Shown here: one piece after another, positions 27,016 to 35,917 of the stretch | Layout of the letters: the number at the start of each line of letters is the position of its first letter | Numbering within the stretch: the first letter of the stretch is position 1 | Assembly: GCF_030315975.1 (NCBI RefSeq) | Contig: NZ_JASXSZ010000001.1 | Location: 744,001-808,000, forward strand | Direction of reading: 5' to 3' | DNA from: Microbacterium candidum | GTDB lineage: Bacteria > Actinomycetota > Actinomycetes > Actinomycetales > Microbacteriaceae | DNA length: 64,000 nucleotides | The notes under the pieces: model-generated | What the model saw: only the letters and a program-made list of their open reading frames with translations | Database searches by the model: none | What the model was told of the DNA's origin: nothing | Position numbers and translations under genes: made by a program

Positions 27016-30000
27016 ATGACTCGCACGAGTTCTCCTCCAATCGCCCTCAGAGCCGGTGCACGCATCAGATGGTGGGGCGCGATCGCCGCCGCCGCGTGCG
27101 TCGCCGGCGTCCTCACGGCCCTGCCCGGCGGCGCGGCTCAGGCGGCCGGCGACCAGTCGCTCGGCACCGCCACCGACGTCCAGCAGGACGGCGACGCGTA
27201 CACGTTCACGGCCGGCGACGCGCGACTGCGCGTGACGTTCGAGAGCGCCGACGCCGTGCGGGTGGAGCTGGCGCCCACGGGCACGTTCACCGACCCGGCA
27301 AACGACAAGCCGAGCAACCCTGCGGACCCGGCGGCGAAGATCGTCGTGGGCGACCTCGGCGGGCACGCGGGCAGCGCGCTCAGCACCACCGCCGACGGCT
27401 GGAGCATCGCGACCGCGAAGGCCACGCTGACCGTCGCGAAGTCGCCGCTGACGATGTCGCTGAAGGACAGCAGCGGGAAGACGCTGTGGGCGGAGACCTC
27501 GCCGCTCAGCTGGAACGCGAACGGGATGACGCAGCACCTCACCCGCGGCGCCACCGAGCAGTTCTTCGGCGGCGGCATGCAGAACGGCCGCTTCTCCCAC
27601 CGCGACCAGACGATCAGCATCTCGCGCGACTACAACTGGAACGACGGCGGCAACCCCAACGCAGCCCCCTTCTACCTGTCGAGCAACGGCTACGGCGTGC
27701 TGCGCGACACCTTCGCGTCCGGAAGCTACAGCTTCGGCGACCCCGTCGCGACGACGCACGGCGAGCAGCGGTTCGACGCGTACTACTTCGTCGGCGACAC
27801 GCGTGGGGTGCTCGATGACTACACGAAGCTCACCGGGCGCCCCGCCATGCTGCCGATGTACAGCATGGAGATCGGCGACGCCGACTGCTACCTGCACAAC
27901 GCCAACCGCGGCGAGCGCCACACGCTGCCCGGTGCGACCGCGATCGCGGACGGCTACCAGCAGAACGGCATGCCGCTCGGCTGGATGCTCGTGAACGACG
28001 GCTACGGATGCGGCTACGAGCAGCTGCCCCAGGTGCACGACATGCTGACCTCGCACGACTCGGAGCTCGGGCTCTGGACGCAGAGCGACCTCACCAACCA
28101 GCAGTACGAGGTCCAGAGCGGTGTCCGCGTGCGCAAGACCGACGTCGCGTGGGTCGGCCCGGGCTACCGGTTCGCCCTCTCCGCGTGCGAGAAGGCTCAG
28201 AAGGGCATCGAGGACAACACCACCGACCGCTCGACCGTCCTCACCATCGAGGGCTGGGCGGGCACGCAGCGCTGCGGCGCCGTGTGGAGCGGCGACCAGT
28301 CAGGCAGTTGGGACTACATCCGCTGGCAGATCCCGACTTACGCGGGCACGACGATGTCGGGTCAGCCCAACTCGACGGGCGACATCGACGGCATCTTCGG
28401 CGGCAGCGCGGACACCTACACGCGCGACCTGCAGTGGAAGATGTTCCTGCCGACGACCTACGCGATGAGCGGCTGGGCCTCCTCGGACAAGCAGCCGTAC
28501 CGCTACGGCGAGCCCTACACGACCATCAACCGCGACTACCTGATGCTGCACGAGCGGCTGCTGCCGTACCTGTACACGTATCAGGCGCAGGCCCACGCCA
28601 CGGGTCTCGGCTCCACGAGGCCGCTGTACGTCGACTACCCGAACGACCCCAACACGTGGGGCGACGCGGTGAAGTACGAGTTCATGGCGGGCGACAGCTT
28701 CCTCGTGGCCCCGGTGTACTCGGACACGACCGTGCGCAACGGCATCTACCTGCCCGAGGGCACGTGGGTGGACTACTGGAGCGGCCGCACGTTCACCGGG
28801 CCGACGACCGTCGACGGGTACGCGGCGCCGCTCGACCGACTGCCGCTGTTCGTCAAGGCGGGCGCCGTCGTGCCGATGTTCCCGCAGGGGACGACCGACT
28901 GGGCCGCCGGCAAGAAGGCCGGACGGCTCGACGTCGACCTCTACCCGAAGGGCACGTCGTCGTTCTCGCTGTACGAGGACGACGGCCGGTCGCAGGCGGG
29001 TGAGAACGGCAAGAACGCCACGCAGAAGATCGCCGTCACCGCCCCCGCGGAGGGCAGCGGACAGATCCACGTCTCGGTCGGCGCATTGAAGGGCGACTAC
29101 GCGGGCAAGCCGGATGCGCGCAGCTACCGGCTGTCGGTGCACACCGACACGCGTCCGTCGACGGTGCGCCTGGCGGGAGCCAAGCTGACGGAGGTGTCGT
29201 CGTCGGCGGACCTCGACAAGGGCCCGGGCTACTTCTACGACCAGGCGGCCGGGGTGCTCCGCATCCAGACCGACTCCCGGTCCACGGGCGCGGAGTTCGC
29301 GGTCGACATCACCGGGTCTACCGCCGTCGGCGGTGTGCACCCGGAGAACCGGGCGGTGGATGCGGCCGTGTCCGTCGACGCGCTGAGCATGGCGGGCGGC
29401 AGCGCGAACGCCACCGTCACGGCGACCAACCACACCGGTGCGGATCTGAAGGTCACCTCGACGGCGCTCCAGCTCCCGCAGGGCTGGACGGCGACGGCGA
29501 CCGGCGCGACGACGAACACCCTCGTGCCGGATGGGGCGACGTTCACGGTGCCGTTCACGGTGTCGGTGCCCGCGTCGGCGGCGCCGGGCGCCCAGACGGT
29601 GACCGCGCAGGTCGGATACACGGTCCGCTCGGCGTCGTGGACGGTCGGCGCGCAGGCGCAGACCACGGTCGCCTACGCGAGCCTGAACGCCGCGTTCAAC
29701 AACAACGGCATCAGCACGGCGGACGCCCCTGCCACGGCGAACATCGACGGCGGGGGGTCGAGCTTCATCGCCGACCGCCTGGCGGCGGCGGGAGCCGGGC
29801 GCGGCGCGACGGTCACGGCGAACGGATTCTCGTTCACGATGCCGGACGTCGCAGCGGGGAACCCGGACAACGTCGCCGGCGGCGCCCGCACGGTGCCGGT
29901 GAGCGGTCAGGGCAACGCCCTGGCGGTGCTCGGCACGGGGACGAGCGGTTCGGCGACGGATGCGGTGACGGTGCACTACGCGGACGGCTCCACGAGCGCC

Positions 30001-30651
30001 GGCACCCTCGGCATGCCGAACTGGTGCTGCCTCGCGACCAACGCGTACGGCGCGAAGATCGCGGTCGTCACGAAGGGCAAGAACACCCCGACAGGGCCGG
30101 CTTACCCGACGACGGAGTACCGCCTGTACACGAACACCGTGCAGATCGACCCGGACAAGAAGGTCATCGCGGTGACGCTGCCCGGCAACGCATCCGTGCA
30201 CGTGTTCGCGCTGACCGTCGGAACCCAGGTGATCATCCCGCCGCCGATCGCGGATGGGCAGTACGCCCTGACCGTCGGCTCCGGCGGCGTGCTGACGGCA
30301 CCGGGAACGAATGCCGCGCAGTTGACGGTCGCACCGGCGGCCGCGGGCGACGCGAGCCAGAAGTGGGTGGTGACGCGGCTCGGCGGCAGCGAGTACACCG
30401 TCAAGAACGCCTCGAGCGGCTACTGCGTCGACGTGTTCTACAGCTCGAAGAGCGAAGGGGCAGTCGTCGGGCAGTACACCTGCGGCGGCACGGACAACCA
30501 GACGTGGGTGCTGTCGAAGAACGCCGACGGCACGCTCAAGCTCGCGAACAAGAACTCCGGGCTGAGCCTCACGGCAGACGCCGGCGGGCTGGTCGTGCAG
30601 CGCACGGACACCGGGGCCACGAGCCAGCGGTGGACGGCGAGCGCCAACTGA
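27016..30651 (+). CDS. Secreted GH31-family glycosidase with NEW3-like and ricin-lectin domains
   Basis: A 1211-residue secreted enzyme. The ATG at 27016 is preceded by GAGAGG and gives a Sec signal peptide ending near GGAAQA. Residues about 40-240 form the N-terminal beta domain, and the GH31 barrel spans about 240-600. The nucleophile is D358 in GLWTQSDL and the acid/base probably the Asp of SGDQSGSW. A distal beta domain follows, then an NEW3/CARDB-like domain (about 780-890), a jelly-roll (about 900-1075), and a C-terminal ricin-type beta-trefoil lectin (QKWVV, QTWVL and QRWTA mark its repeats). The layout resembles secreted alpha-galactosidase or alpha-N-acetylgalactosaminidase members of GH31; substrate is uncertain. 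Confidence 0.9.
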   Translation: MTRTSSPPIALRAGARIRWWGAIAAAACVAGVLTALPGGAAQAAGDQSLGTATDVQQDGDAYTFTAGDARLRVTFESADAVRVELAPTGTFTDPANDKPSNPADPAAKIVVGDLGGHAGSALSTTADGWSIATAKATLTVAKSPLTMSLKDSSGKTLWAETSPLSWNANGMTQHLTRGATEQFFGGGMQNGRFSHRDQTISISRDYNWNDGGNPNAAPFYLSSNGYGVLRDTFASGSYSFGDPVATTHGEQRFDAYYFVGDTRGVLDDYTKLTGRPAMLPMYSMEIGDADCYLHNANRGERHTLPGATAIADGYQQNGMPLGWMLVNDGYGCGYEQLPQVHDMLTSHDSELGLWTQSDLTNQQYEVQSGVRVRKTDVAWVGPGYRFALSACEKAQKGIEDNTTDRSTVLTIEGWAGTQRCGAVWSGDQSGSWDYIRWQIPTYAGTTMSGQPNSTGDIDGIFGGSADTYTRDLQWKMFLPTTYAMSGWASSDKQPYRYGEPYTTINRDYLMLHERLLPYLYTYQAQAHATGLGSTRPLYVDYPNDPNTWGDAVKYEFMAGDSFLVAPVYSDTTVRNGIYLPEGTWVDYWSGRTFTGPTTVDGYAAPLDRLPLFVKAGAVVPMFPQGTTDWAAGKKAGRLDVDLYPKGTSSFSLYEDDGRSQAGENGKNATQKIAVTAPAEGSGQIHVSVGALKGDYAGKPDARSYRLSVHTDTRPSTVRLAGAKLTEVSSSADLDKGPGYFYDQAAGVLRIQTDSRSTGAEFAVDITGSTAVGGVHPENRAVDAAVSVDALSMAGGSANATVTATNHTGADLKVTSTALQLPQGWTATATGATTNTLVPDGATFTVPFTVSVPASAAPGAQTVTAQVGYTVRSASWTVGAQAQTTVAYASLNAAFNNNGISTADAPATANIDGGGSSFIADRLAAAGAGRGATVTANGFSFTMPDVAAGNPDNVAGGARTVPVSGQGNALAVLGTGTSGSATDAVTVHYADGSTSAGTLGMPNWCCLATNAYGAKIAVVTKGKNTPTGPAYPTTEYRLYTNTVQIDPDKKVIAVTLPGNASVHVFALTVGTQVIIPPPIADGQYALTVGSGGVLTAPGTNAAQLTVAPAAAGDASQKWVVTRLGGSEYTVKNASSGYCVDVFYSSKSEGAVVGQYTCGGTDNQTWVLSKNADGTLKLANKNSGLSLTADAGGLVVQRTDTGATSQRWTASAN

Positions 30652-30671
30652 CGCGGTTGCACGCATGACGG

Positions 30672-30701
30672 CGGGGCGATCCGAGGAATCGGGTCGCCCC
30701 G
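30672..30701 (+). terminator. Terminator hairpin after GH31 gene
   Basis: CGGGGCGATCC and GGGTCGCCCCG pair over 11 bp (one G-T wobble) around an eight-base loop, 21 bases after the GH31 stop. It separates that gene from the pterin-like cluster. Confidence 0.7.
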
Positions 30702-30750
30702 TCGACGCGTGTCGGGTGAACCAACGCGCGGCGGGCTCCGTGTTTCCCGC

Positions 30751-31716
30751 ATGGCGCTGCGCGTAGAGGACCGGGATGCCGTCGCCCTGTGGACGACCGC
30801 GCCCGGCGTCGGTGCGCTGCAGGCCGAGGAGCTCCCCGAGCCGCAGCCGGGTGAGGCGCTCGTCGAGACCCTCTGGACCGGCGTCAGCCGCGGCACGGAG
30901 ACGATCGTGGCGCGCGGGGAGGTGCCCGACGGTGAGAAGGACCGGATGCGGGCCCCCTTCCAGGCGGGCGACTTCCCCTTCCCGGTGAAGTACGGGTATC
31001 TCGCCGTCGGCGAGAGCGCGGGCCGCATGGTGTTCGCGCTGCATCCCCATCAGTCCCGCTTCGTCGTTCCCGAGACGGCCCTCGTCCCGGTGCCCGCCGG
31101 TGTTCCGGCACGTCGCGCCGTGCTCGCGGGTGCGGTCGAGACCGCCGTCAACGTCCTGTGGGACGCGCGTCCGCTCGTCGGCGACCGGATCGCGATCGTC
31201 GGCGCGGGCATGATCGGCGGCGCCATCGCGGCGGTGGCGCGCCGCATCCCCGGAGTCTCCGTCACGCTCGTCGACGTCGACGACGGCAAGCGCGCCGTCG
31301 CGGACGCACTCGGGGTGCGGTTCGGGGATTCCGCCGACCCCGACATCGTGATCGAGGCGAGCGGACAGGCGGCAGGGCTCCAGCAGGCGCTGCGCCTCGC
31401 ACCCGACGACGGCGAGGTCGTCGTCGCGAGCTGGTATGGCAGTCGAGCCGTGCCGGTCGAGCTCGGCGGCGACTTCCACTCGCGGCGCCTGACGATCCGC
31501 TCCTCGCAGGTCGGGGTGGTCGCCGTCGCCCGCCGCGCGAGGACGACGACCCGCGAGCGGCTCACCCTCGCGCTGCGACTCCTCGAGGATACGGACTTCG
31601 ATGCCCTCCTCGGCGGGACGACCCCGTGGATGCAGGCTCCCGACGTCGTCGCCGCGCTCGCGGCCGGCACCGCCGACGACCTGTGCCACACGATCGATTG
31701 GAGCGACCCGACGTGA
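30751..31716 (+). CDS. BchC-like MDR dehydrogenase
   Basis: A 321-residue medium-chain dehydrogenase-like protein. The segments WTGVSRGTE and [13 protein letters not shown] recall BchC-type and related dehydrogenases, and the Rossmann motif is [16 protein letters not shown] near residue 152. The cysteine-rich catalytic and structural zinc motifs of classical alcohol dehydrogenases are absent, so it is probably a non-zinc oxidoreductase of the superfamily. The ATG at 30751 is used since family similarity begins there; a GTG at 30709 is in frame and no clear ribosome site decides. Its stop overlaps the next gene (GTGA). It opens a seven-gene cluster and may set the redox state of a pterin- or sugar-like intermediate. 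Confidence 0.8.
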   Translation: MALRVEDRDAVALWTTAPGVGALQAEELPEPQPGEALVETLWTGVSRGTETIVARGEVPDGEKDRMRAPFQAGDFPFPVKYGYLAVGESAGRMVFALHPHQSRFVVPETALVPVPAGVPARRAVLAGAVETAVNVLWDARPLVGDRIAIVGAGMIGGAIAAVARRIPGVSVTLVDVDDGKRAVADALGVRFGDSADPDIVIEASGQAAGLQQALRLAPDDGEVVVASWYGSRAVPVELGGDFHSRRLTIRSSQVGVVAVARRARTTTRERLTLALRLLEDTDFDALLGGTTPWMQAPDVVAALAAGTADDLCHTIDWSDPT

Positions 31717-32126
31717 GCTTCTCGGTGACCGTCCGCGACCACCTCATGGTCGCCCACAGCCTGCGCGGCGAGGTGTTCGGGCCCGCGCAGCGGCTGCACG
31801 GCGCGACCTATGTCGTCGACGCGACGTTCCGCGCCGCCGACCTCGATGAGGACGGGGTCGTCGTCGACATCGGCTGGGCGACAGCCGAGCTCGGGCGCAT
31901 CGTGGGGTCGCTGTCGTACCGGAACCTCGACGAGGAGCCTGACCTGCAGGGGGTCAACACGACCACCGAGCGCCTGTGCCAGATCATCGGCGACAGGCTC
32001 GCCGCATCCGTCCCCGCGAGCGTCACCGGGATCGCCGTGACGCTCCACGAGTCGCACATCGCGTGGGCGTCGTACGAGGTGGCGGTCGGGTCGACGGGGC
32101 ACGGGCATCCGGGGGTGGCGCTATGA
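31713..32126 (+). CDS. 6-pyruvoyl-tetrahydropterin synthase/QueD-like protein with altered metal site
   Basis: A 137-residue T-fold protein of the PTPS/6-carboxy-tetrahydropterin synthase family. The usual Zn ligands are a His in 'AH' and both His of 'HGH'. Here the first is present (MVAHSL), but the second motif reads RLHGATY, so the third His is replaced by Ala. The usual catalytic Cys before it is also missing (FGPAQRLHG). The purine-binding part VNTTTERL and the conserved Glu near the end (TLHES) are kept. It may therefore bind a pterin or GTP-derived substrate but catalyse a different step. GTG start overlapping the upstream stop; ATGA overlap with the next gene. Confidence 0.85.
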   Translation: MSFSVTVRDHLMVAHSLRGEVFGPAQRLHGATYVVDATFRAADLDEDGVVVDIGWATAELGRIVGSLSYRNLDEEPDLQGVNTTTERLCQIIGDRLAASVPASVTGIAVTLHESHIAWASYEVAVGSTGHGHPGVAL

Positions 32127-33100
32127 GGCACGTCATATTCGTCGTTCCGGAGGGGATGGATGACCCGCTGCGCGTCAGCGGAGGCAACGTGTACGACCGG
32201 GAGGTCCGCGACGGCCTGCGTCGCCGCGGCTGGACCGTGGACGTCCGCGAGGTCGCGCCGGGGGGCGTCGCGACCGCGTTCGCGGACGCGACCGGGCTCG
32301 TGCTCGTCGATGGCCTCTGCGCCGCAGGGGCGCCGGAGGCGGTCGAGGATGCGGCGGGCCCGGTCGTGGTCCTCGCGCACATGGTCACCGCATCCTTCCC
32401 CGGCGTGACGTCCGCCGCGATCGAGGCCGAGCGCCGCGCTCTCGCCGCCGCGCACCGCGTGATCGCGACGAGCCGGTGGACCGCCGCCGAACTCGAGCGG
32501 AGCGGCATCCCCGCCGCGCGGGTCGCCGTCGCGCCGCCGGGAACGCACGCGGCCTCCCTCGCCGCCGCGCAGGGTCGCGAGCTCCTGTGCGTGGGCGTCA
32601 TCGCTCCCCACAAAGGACAGGACGTGCTGCTCGACGCCCTCGCGGAACTGCGCGGGGACGACTGGACGTGCGTGCTCGTCGGCTCGCCCGCGCCGGCTCC
32701 CGCGTTCGCCCGGCAGATCGCCCGCGATGCCTCCGCTTTCGGGGGGCGGGTCCGCATGACGGGCGTCCTCACCGGCGCCGCGCTCGCGGACGAGTACGCG
32801 CGCAGCGCCGTCGTGGTCGCGCCGTCGCGCGTGGAGAGTGCGGGCATGGCGATCGCCGATGCGCGCGCCCGCGGCATCCCCGTCATCGCGGCCGACGTCG
32901 GCGGCATCGCGGACACGGTCTCCGGCGGCGGTGCGATCCTCGTCCGCCCCGGCGATCCGGCGGCGCTCGCGCACGCGCTGGGGGAGTGGATGACGGACCC
33001 CGCTCTGCGCGACCGTCTGCGCCGCGAAGCGGCAGGCGTCCGGGCCGCGCTGCCGAGCTGGGACGACACGATCGACCTCATCGAGGCGGCGCTGTCATGA
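32123..33100 (+). CDS. GT4-family glycosyltransferase
   Basis: A 325-residue GT-B glycosyltransferase. The C-terminal donor-binding domain shows the family pattern [20 protein letters not shown] near residue 160 and [20 protein letters not shown] near residue 233, which carries the conserved Glu that binds the donor sugar nucleotide. The N-terminal domain opens with [20 protein letters not shown]. It would move a sugar from a nucleotide donor to an acceptor, presumably the product of the flanking genes. It overlaps both neighbours by four bases, so coupled translation is expected. Confidence 0.9.
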   Translation: MRHVIFVVPEGMDDPLRVSGGNVYDREVRDGLRRRGWTVDVREVAPGGVATAFADATGLVLVDGLCAAGAPEAVEDAAGPVVVLAHMVTASFPGVTSAAIEAERRALAAAHRVIATSRWTAAELERSGIPAARVAVAPPGTHAASLAAAQGRELLCVGVIAPHKGQDVLLDALAELRGDDWTCVLVGSPAPAPAFARQIARDASAFGGRVRMTGVLTGAALADEYARSAVVVAPSRVESAGMAIADARARGIPVIAADVGGIADTVSGGGAILVRPGDPAALAHALGEWMTDPALRDRLRREAAGVRAALPSWDDTIDLIEAALS

Positions 33101-33939
33101 CCGCCCTTCCCGCACCCGATCCGCAGGTCGCCGACGGGACCGGCGTGGCCCCGAGCGGCCCGCATCCGCGGACGGCCACCCCGGACTGGCTCGCCCTGCG
33201 GGCCGGCGCCGACGACCGCGCCCGCTCGAGCCGGCTGGCCGCGCGATTGAGCGAGCGGCTGCCGGAGGCAGGCGCCCTCACCCTGCACGACCTCGGATCC
33301 GGAACGGGCGCGATGGTCCGCTGGCTGGCACCGCAGCTGCCGGGACCGCAGGAGTGGGTGCTGCATGACGGGGATCCCGGCATCCTCCTGCACGCGGACC
33401 TGGCCGGCGTCCGCGACCGCGACGGGCGCCCGATCGCCGTCGACACGCGGATCGGACCGCTCGGCGCACTCGAGCCCGACGCCTTCGCGGGAGCATCCGC
33501 ACTCACCGCTTCCGCGCTCCTCGACGTGCTCACCCGCGCGGACGCGGAACGGATCGTCGCCGCGTGCGTCGCGGCCGGCATGCCGGCGCTCTTCAGTCTG
33601 ACCGTGGTGGGGTCGGTAGTGCTCGCCCCGCCGACCCCGTTCGATGCCGAGCTCGCGGCCGCCTTCGACGACCATCAGCGCCGCGACGGGCGTCTCGGTC
33701 CGGATGCCGTCCCCTTCATCTCCGAGCTGTTCGCAGCCGCAGGCTGGAACGTGCAGACGGACGACACCCCGTGGCGACTCGGACACGAGGATGAGCCGCT
33801 CATCGCGGAATGGCTCGACGGGTGGCTGGATGCGGCGGTCGAACAGCGCCCCGAGCTGGCGGACGCGGCCCGTGCGCGGCGGGACTCCGGTGTCCTGTGC
33901 GTGATCGTCGGACACGAGGACGTCCTGGCATGGCCGTGA
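33097..33939 (+). CDS. SAM-dependent methyltransferase, class I-like
   Basis: A 280-residue protein with the SAM-binding motif LHDLGSGTGAMVRWLAPQL near residue 63 and the acidic loop WVLHDGDPGI near residue 87 that would bind the ribose. The first 30 residues are Pro/Gly-rich and probably flexible. The C-terminal half is not assigned. It lies between the glycosyltransferase (four-base overlap) and the flippase-like gene (ten-base overlap), so the methylated compound is likely the same one that is glycosylated. Confidence 0.82.
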   Translation: MTALPAPDPQVADGTGVAPSGPHPRTATPDWLALRAGADDRARSSRLAARLSERLPEAGALTLHDLGSGTGAMVRWLAPQLPGPQEWVLHDGDPGILLHADLAGVRDRDGRPIAVDTRIGPLGALEPDAFAGASALTASALLDVLTRADAERIVAACVAAGMPALFSLTVVGSVVLAPPTPFDAELAAAFDDHQRRDGRLGPDAVPFISELFAAAGWNVQTDDTPWRLGHEDEPLIAEWLDGWLDAAVEQRPELADAARARRDSGVLCVIVGHEDVLAWP

Positions 33940-34841
33940 ACCGGGCGGTCCGCATCACCGCGACACTGGTCGTCGTGGCGGCGACGGTCGTCGCGGTCGG
34001 GGTGGGGCCGTTTCTGAAGGGCATCGCGTCCCTCACGCCGCTGTCCATCGCGCTCGCGTTCGTCCTCGCGGCGATCGCGACCGTCGCGGCGGCCTGGCGT
34101 TGGCGCGTCGTGTCGCGCTCGCTCGGGCTTCCCCTTCCGTGGGGCTCCGCCGTCGGCGCCTACTACCGGTCGCAGTTCCTCAACACGGTGCTGCCCGGCG
34201 GAGTGCTCGGCGATGTCCATCGTGCCTATGCCCACGGGCGGCCTGAGGGCCGGGTCGGGGACGCCGCCCGCGCGGTGGCCGCCGAACGCGTCGCGGGGCA
34301 GATCGTGCAGTGCACGGTGACCGTCGCGATCCTCCTCCCGCTCGGGCTCGCCGTGTCTCTCGCACCGGTGCTCGCCGTGGGCGCCGTCATCGTCGCGGCG
34401 CTCGTCGGCCTCTTCGCGATCCCGCGAGCCCGCCGCATCCTGAGGCGAGAGCTCGGGATGCTGCGCCCCCTCCTCGCGCGCCCGCGCGCGCTGTTCGCGG
34501 TGGTCGCCGCATCCGTCCTGGTCCTGGGCGCACACGTCACGCTCTTCGTCGTGGCCGGGTACGCGGTGGGCGTTCCGGCCGGTCCGCGCGAGCTCTCGCT
34601 CATGGCGCTCGTGGTGCTCGCGGCCGCGACGATCCCGCTGAACGTCGGCGGGTGGGGCCCGCGCGAGGCGGCGAGCGCGGCGGCGTTCGCGATCGCGGGT
34701 CTCGGCGGAGGGGCCGGCGTCTCCGTCTCCACCGCCTACGGAGTGCTGGCGATGGCGGCACTGGCGCCCGGCGCGGTCATCCTGCTGGCGGACCGCATCC
34801 GCGGTCGTGTCCGCGCCCCGCACGAGAGGACGCCGGCATGA
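33930..34841 (+). CDS. Flippase-like membrane protein (LPG synthase TM/UPF0104 type)
   Basis: A 303-residue protein with about eight hydrophobic helices. QFLNTVLPGGVLGDVHRAY near residue 70 and IPLNVGGWGPREAASAAAF near residue 233 are conserved blocks of the lysylphosphatidylglycerol-synthase transmembrane family (PF03706). Members without the synthase domain are usually described as putative flippases or transporters of lipid-linked molecules. In this cluster it would fit moving a glycosylated product across the membrane; that is inference. Starts at ATG 33930, with GTG 33936 as an alternative. Confidence 0.83.
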   Translation: MAVNRAVRITATLVVVAATVVAVGVGPFLKGIASLTPLSIALAFVLAAIATVAAAWRWRVVSRSLGLPLPWGSAVGAYYRSQFLNTVLPGGVLGDVHRAYAHGRPEGRVGDAARAVAAERVAGQIVQCTVTVAILLPLGLAVSLAPVLAVGAVIVAALVGLFAIPRARRILRRELGMLRPLLARPRALFAVVAASVLVLGAHVTLFVVAGYAVGVPAGPRELSLMALVVLAAATIPLNVGGWGPREAASAAAFAIAGLGGGAGVSVSTAYGVLAMAALAPGAVILLADRIRGRVRAPHERTPA

Positions 34842-35917
34842 TCCCGGAGACCGCAGGCGCACCCGGTGTCGAACGCCGGCCTCGCGTGGATCGCCCCTAT
34901 GTGACCGTCAGCAGTGCGATGTCGATCGACGGCTACCTCGACAGCGCGGGGCCCGAGCGCCTCACGATGTCGAACGCGGCCGACTTCGATCGCGTCGACG
35001 AGGTGCGGGCGCGCAGCGACGCGATTCTCGTGGGTGCGACGACCGTGCGGCGGGACGACCCGCGACTGCTCGTGAGGGATGCGACGCGCCGCCGCGACCG
35101 CATCGCGGCCGGCCTCGCCGGCTCGCCGGTCAAGGTGACGGTCACCGCGAGCGGACGCCTCTCGCCGCACGCGGCCTTCTTCACGACCGGCGACGGACCG
35201 CGGCTCGTCTACTGCCCGGCGGGTGTCGAAGCGCGGCTGCGCACGGCGCTCGGCGACCGCGCCACGGTCGTCGGCATGGGCGATGACTGCGTCGACATGG
35301 CCCGGCTCGTCGACGACCTCGGTGACCGCGGAGTGCGCCGGCTGATGGTCGAGGGCGGCGGACACGTGCTCACGCAGTTCCTCGCCGCGGACCTCGTCGA
35401 CGAGCTCCACCTGGTCGTCGCGCCGTTCTTCGTCGGGGACGCCGACGCGCCGCGGTTCGTCCGGCCCGCGCGCTTCCCGTGGACCGCTTCCCGTCGGGCG
35501 ACCCTCGCCTCGAGCGAGCAGATCGGGGATGTGGTCCTGCTCCGCTACGCGCTCTCCGACCGCTTCGACCCCGACGTCCCGGGATCGGCTCGCGACGTTT
35601 CGTCTCGGTCGTTCCTCCCTCCCTCAACGACCGACACGGAGACACCTGCCCGCGGGTCGTTGAGCGAGCGAAGCGAGTCGAAACGCGGTGAGACTCCGGG
35701 ATCGGCTGGCGACGTTTCGTCTCGGTCGTTCCTCCCTCGCTCAACGGCCGAAACGGAGATACCTGCCCGCGGGTCGTTGAGCGAGCGAAGCGAGTCGAAA
35801 CGCGGTGACGTTCCGGGATCGGCTCGCGACGTTTCGTCTCGGTCGTTCCTCCCTCGCTCAACGACCGACATGGAGCCTGCCTCGAGCGAGTCGAAACGCG
35901 GTGAGGGCGGTGCCTGA
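34838..35917 (+). CDS. RibD-type (dihydrofolate-reductase-like) reductase with repeat-encoded tail
   Basis: A 359-residue protein. Residues about 20-240 form the RibD C-terminal/DHFR-like reductase domain: VTVSSAMSIDGYLDSAG at the start, the NADPH loop ILVGATTVRRDDPRLLVR near residue 63, and LMVEGGGHVLTQFLAADLVD near residue 169. In riboflavin synthesis such domains reduce a ribosylamino-pyrimidine to the ribitylamino form. There is no deaminase domain. From about residue 248 the tail is encoded by palindromic repeats and reads as 39-residue units (SLSERSESKRG is shared), so it is probably disordered and not functional. ATG overlaps the upstream stop. Confidence 0.85.
   Translation: MIPETAGAPGVERRPRVDRPYVTVSSAMSIDGYLDSAGPERLTMSNAADFDRVDEVRARSDAILVGATTVRRDDPRLLVRDATRRRDRIAAGLAGSPVKVTVTASGRLSPHAAFFTTGDGPRLVYCPAGVEARLRTALGDRATVVGMGDDCVDMARLVDDLGDRGVRRLMVEGGGHVLTQFLAADLVDELHLVVAPFFVGDADAPRFVRPARFPWTASRRATLASSEQIGDVVLLRYALSDRFDPDVPGSARDVSSRSFLPPSTTDTETPARGSLSERSESKRGETPGSAGDVSSRSFLPRSTAETEIPARGSLSERSESKRGDVPGSARDVSSRSFLPRSTTDMEPASSESKRGEGGA
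35597..35897. repeat. Three palindromic repeat copies inside reductase 3' end
   Basis: Copies at 35597-35684, 35714-35801 and 35831-35897 each begin GTTTCGTCTCGG and end GCGAGTCGAAAC. Within each, CTCGCTCAACGACC is answered by GGTCGTTGAGCGAG, so a copy folds as a long imperfect hairpin. Copies 1 and 2 are spaced 117 bp apart, a multiple of three, which keeps the reading frame open. Copy 3 lacks the middle. A diverged fourth copy lies at 47262-47344. Confidence 0.9.

Noticed and set aside
28300..31689. A 1129-codon open frame on the minus strand
   Set aside because: It is antisense to the GH31 and dehydrogenase genes, which have clear family motifs. The product is Arg/His-rich without any domain.
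35597..35897. The repeated units as a CRISPR array
   Set aside because: Units are long, internally palindromic, include the spacing sequence as part of the repeat and are only three; no cas gene is present.
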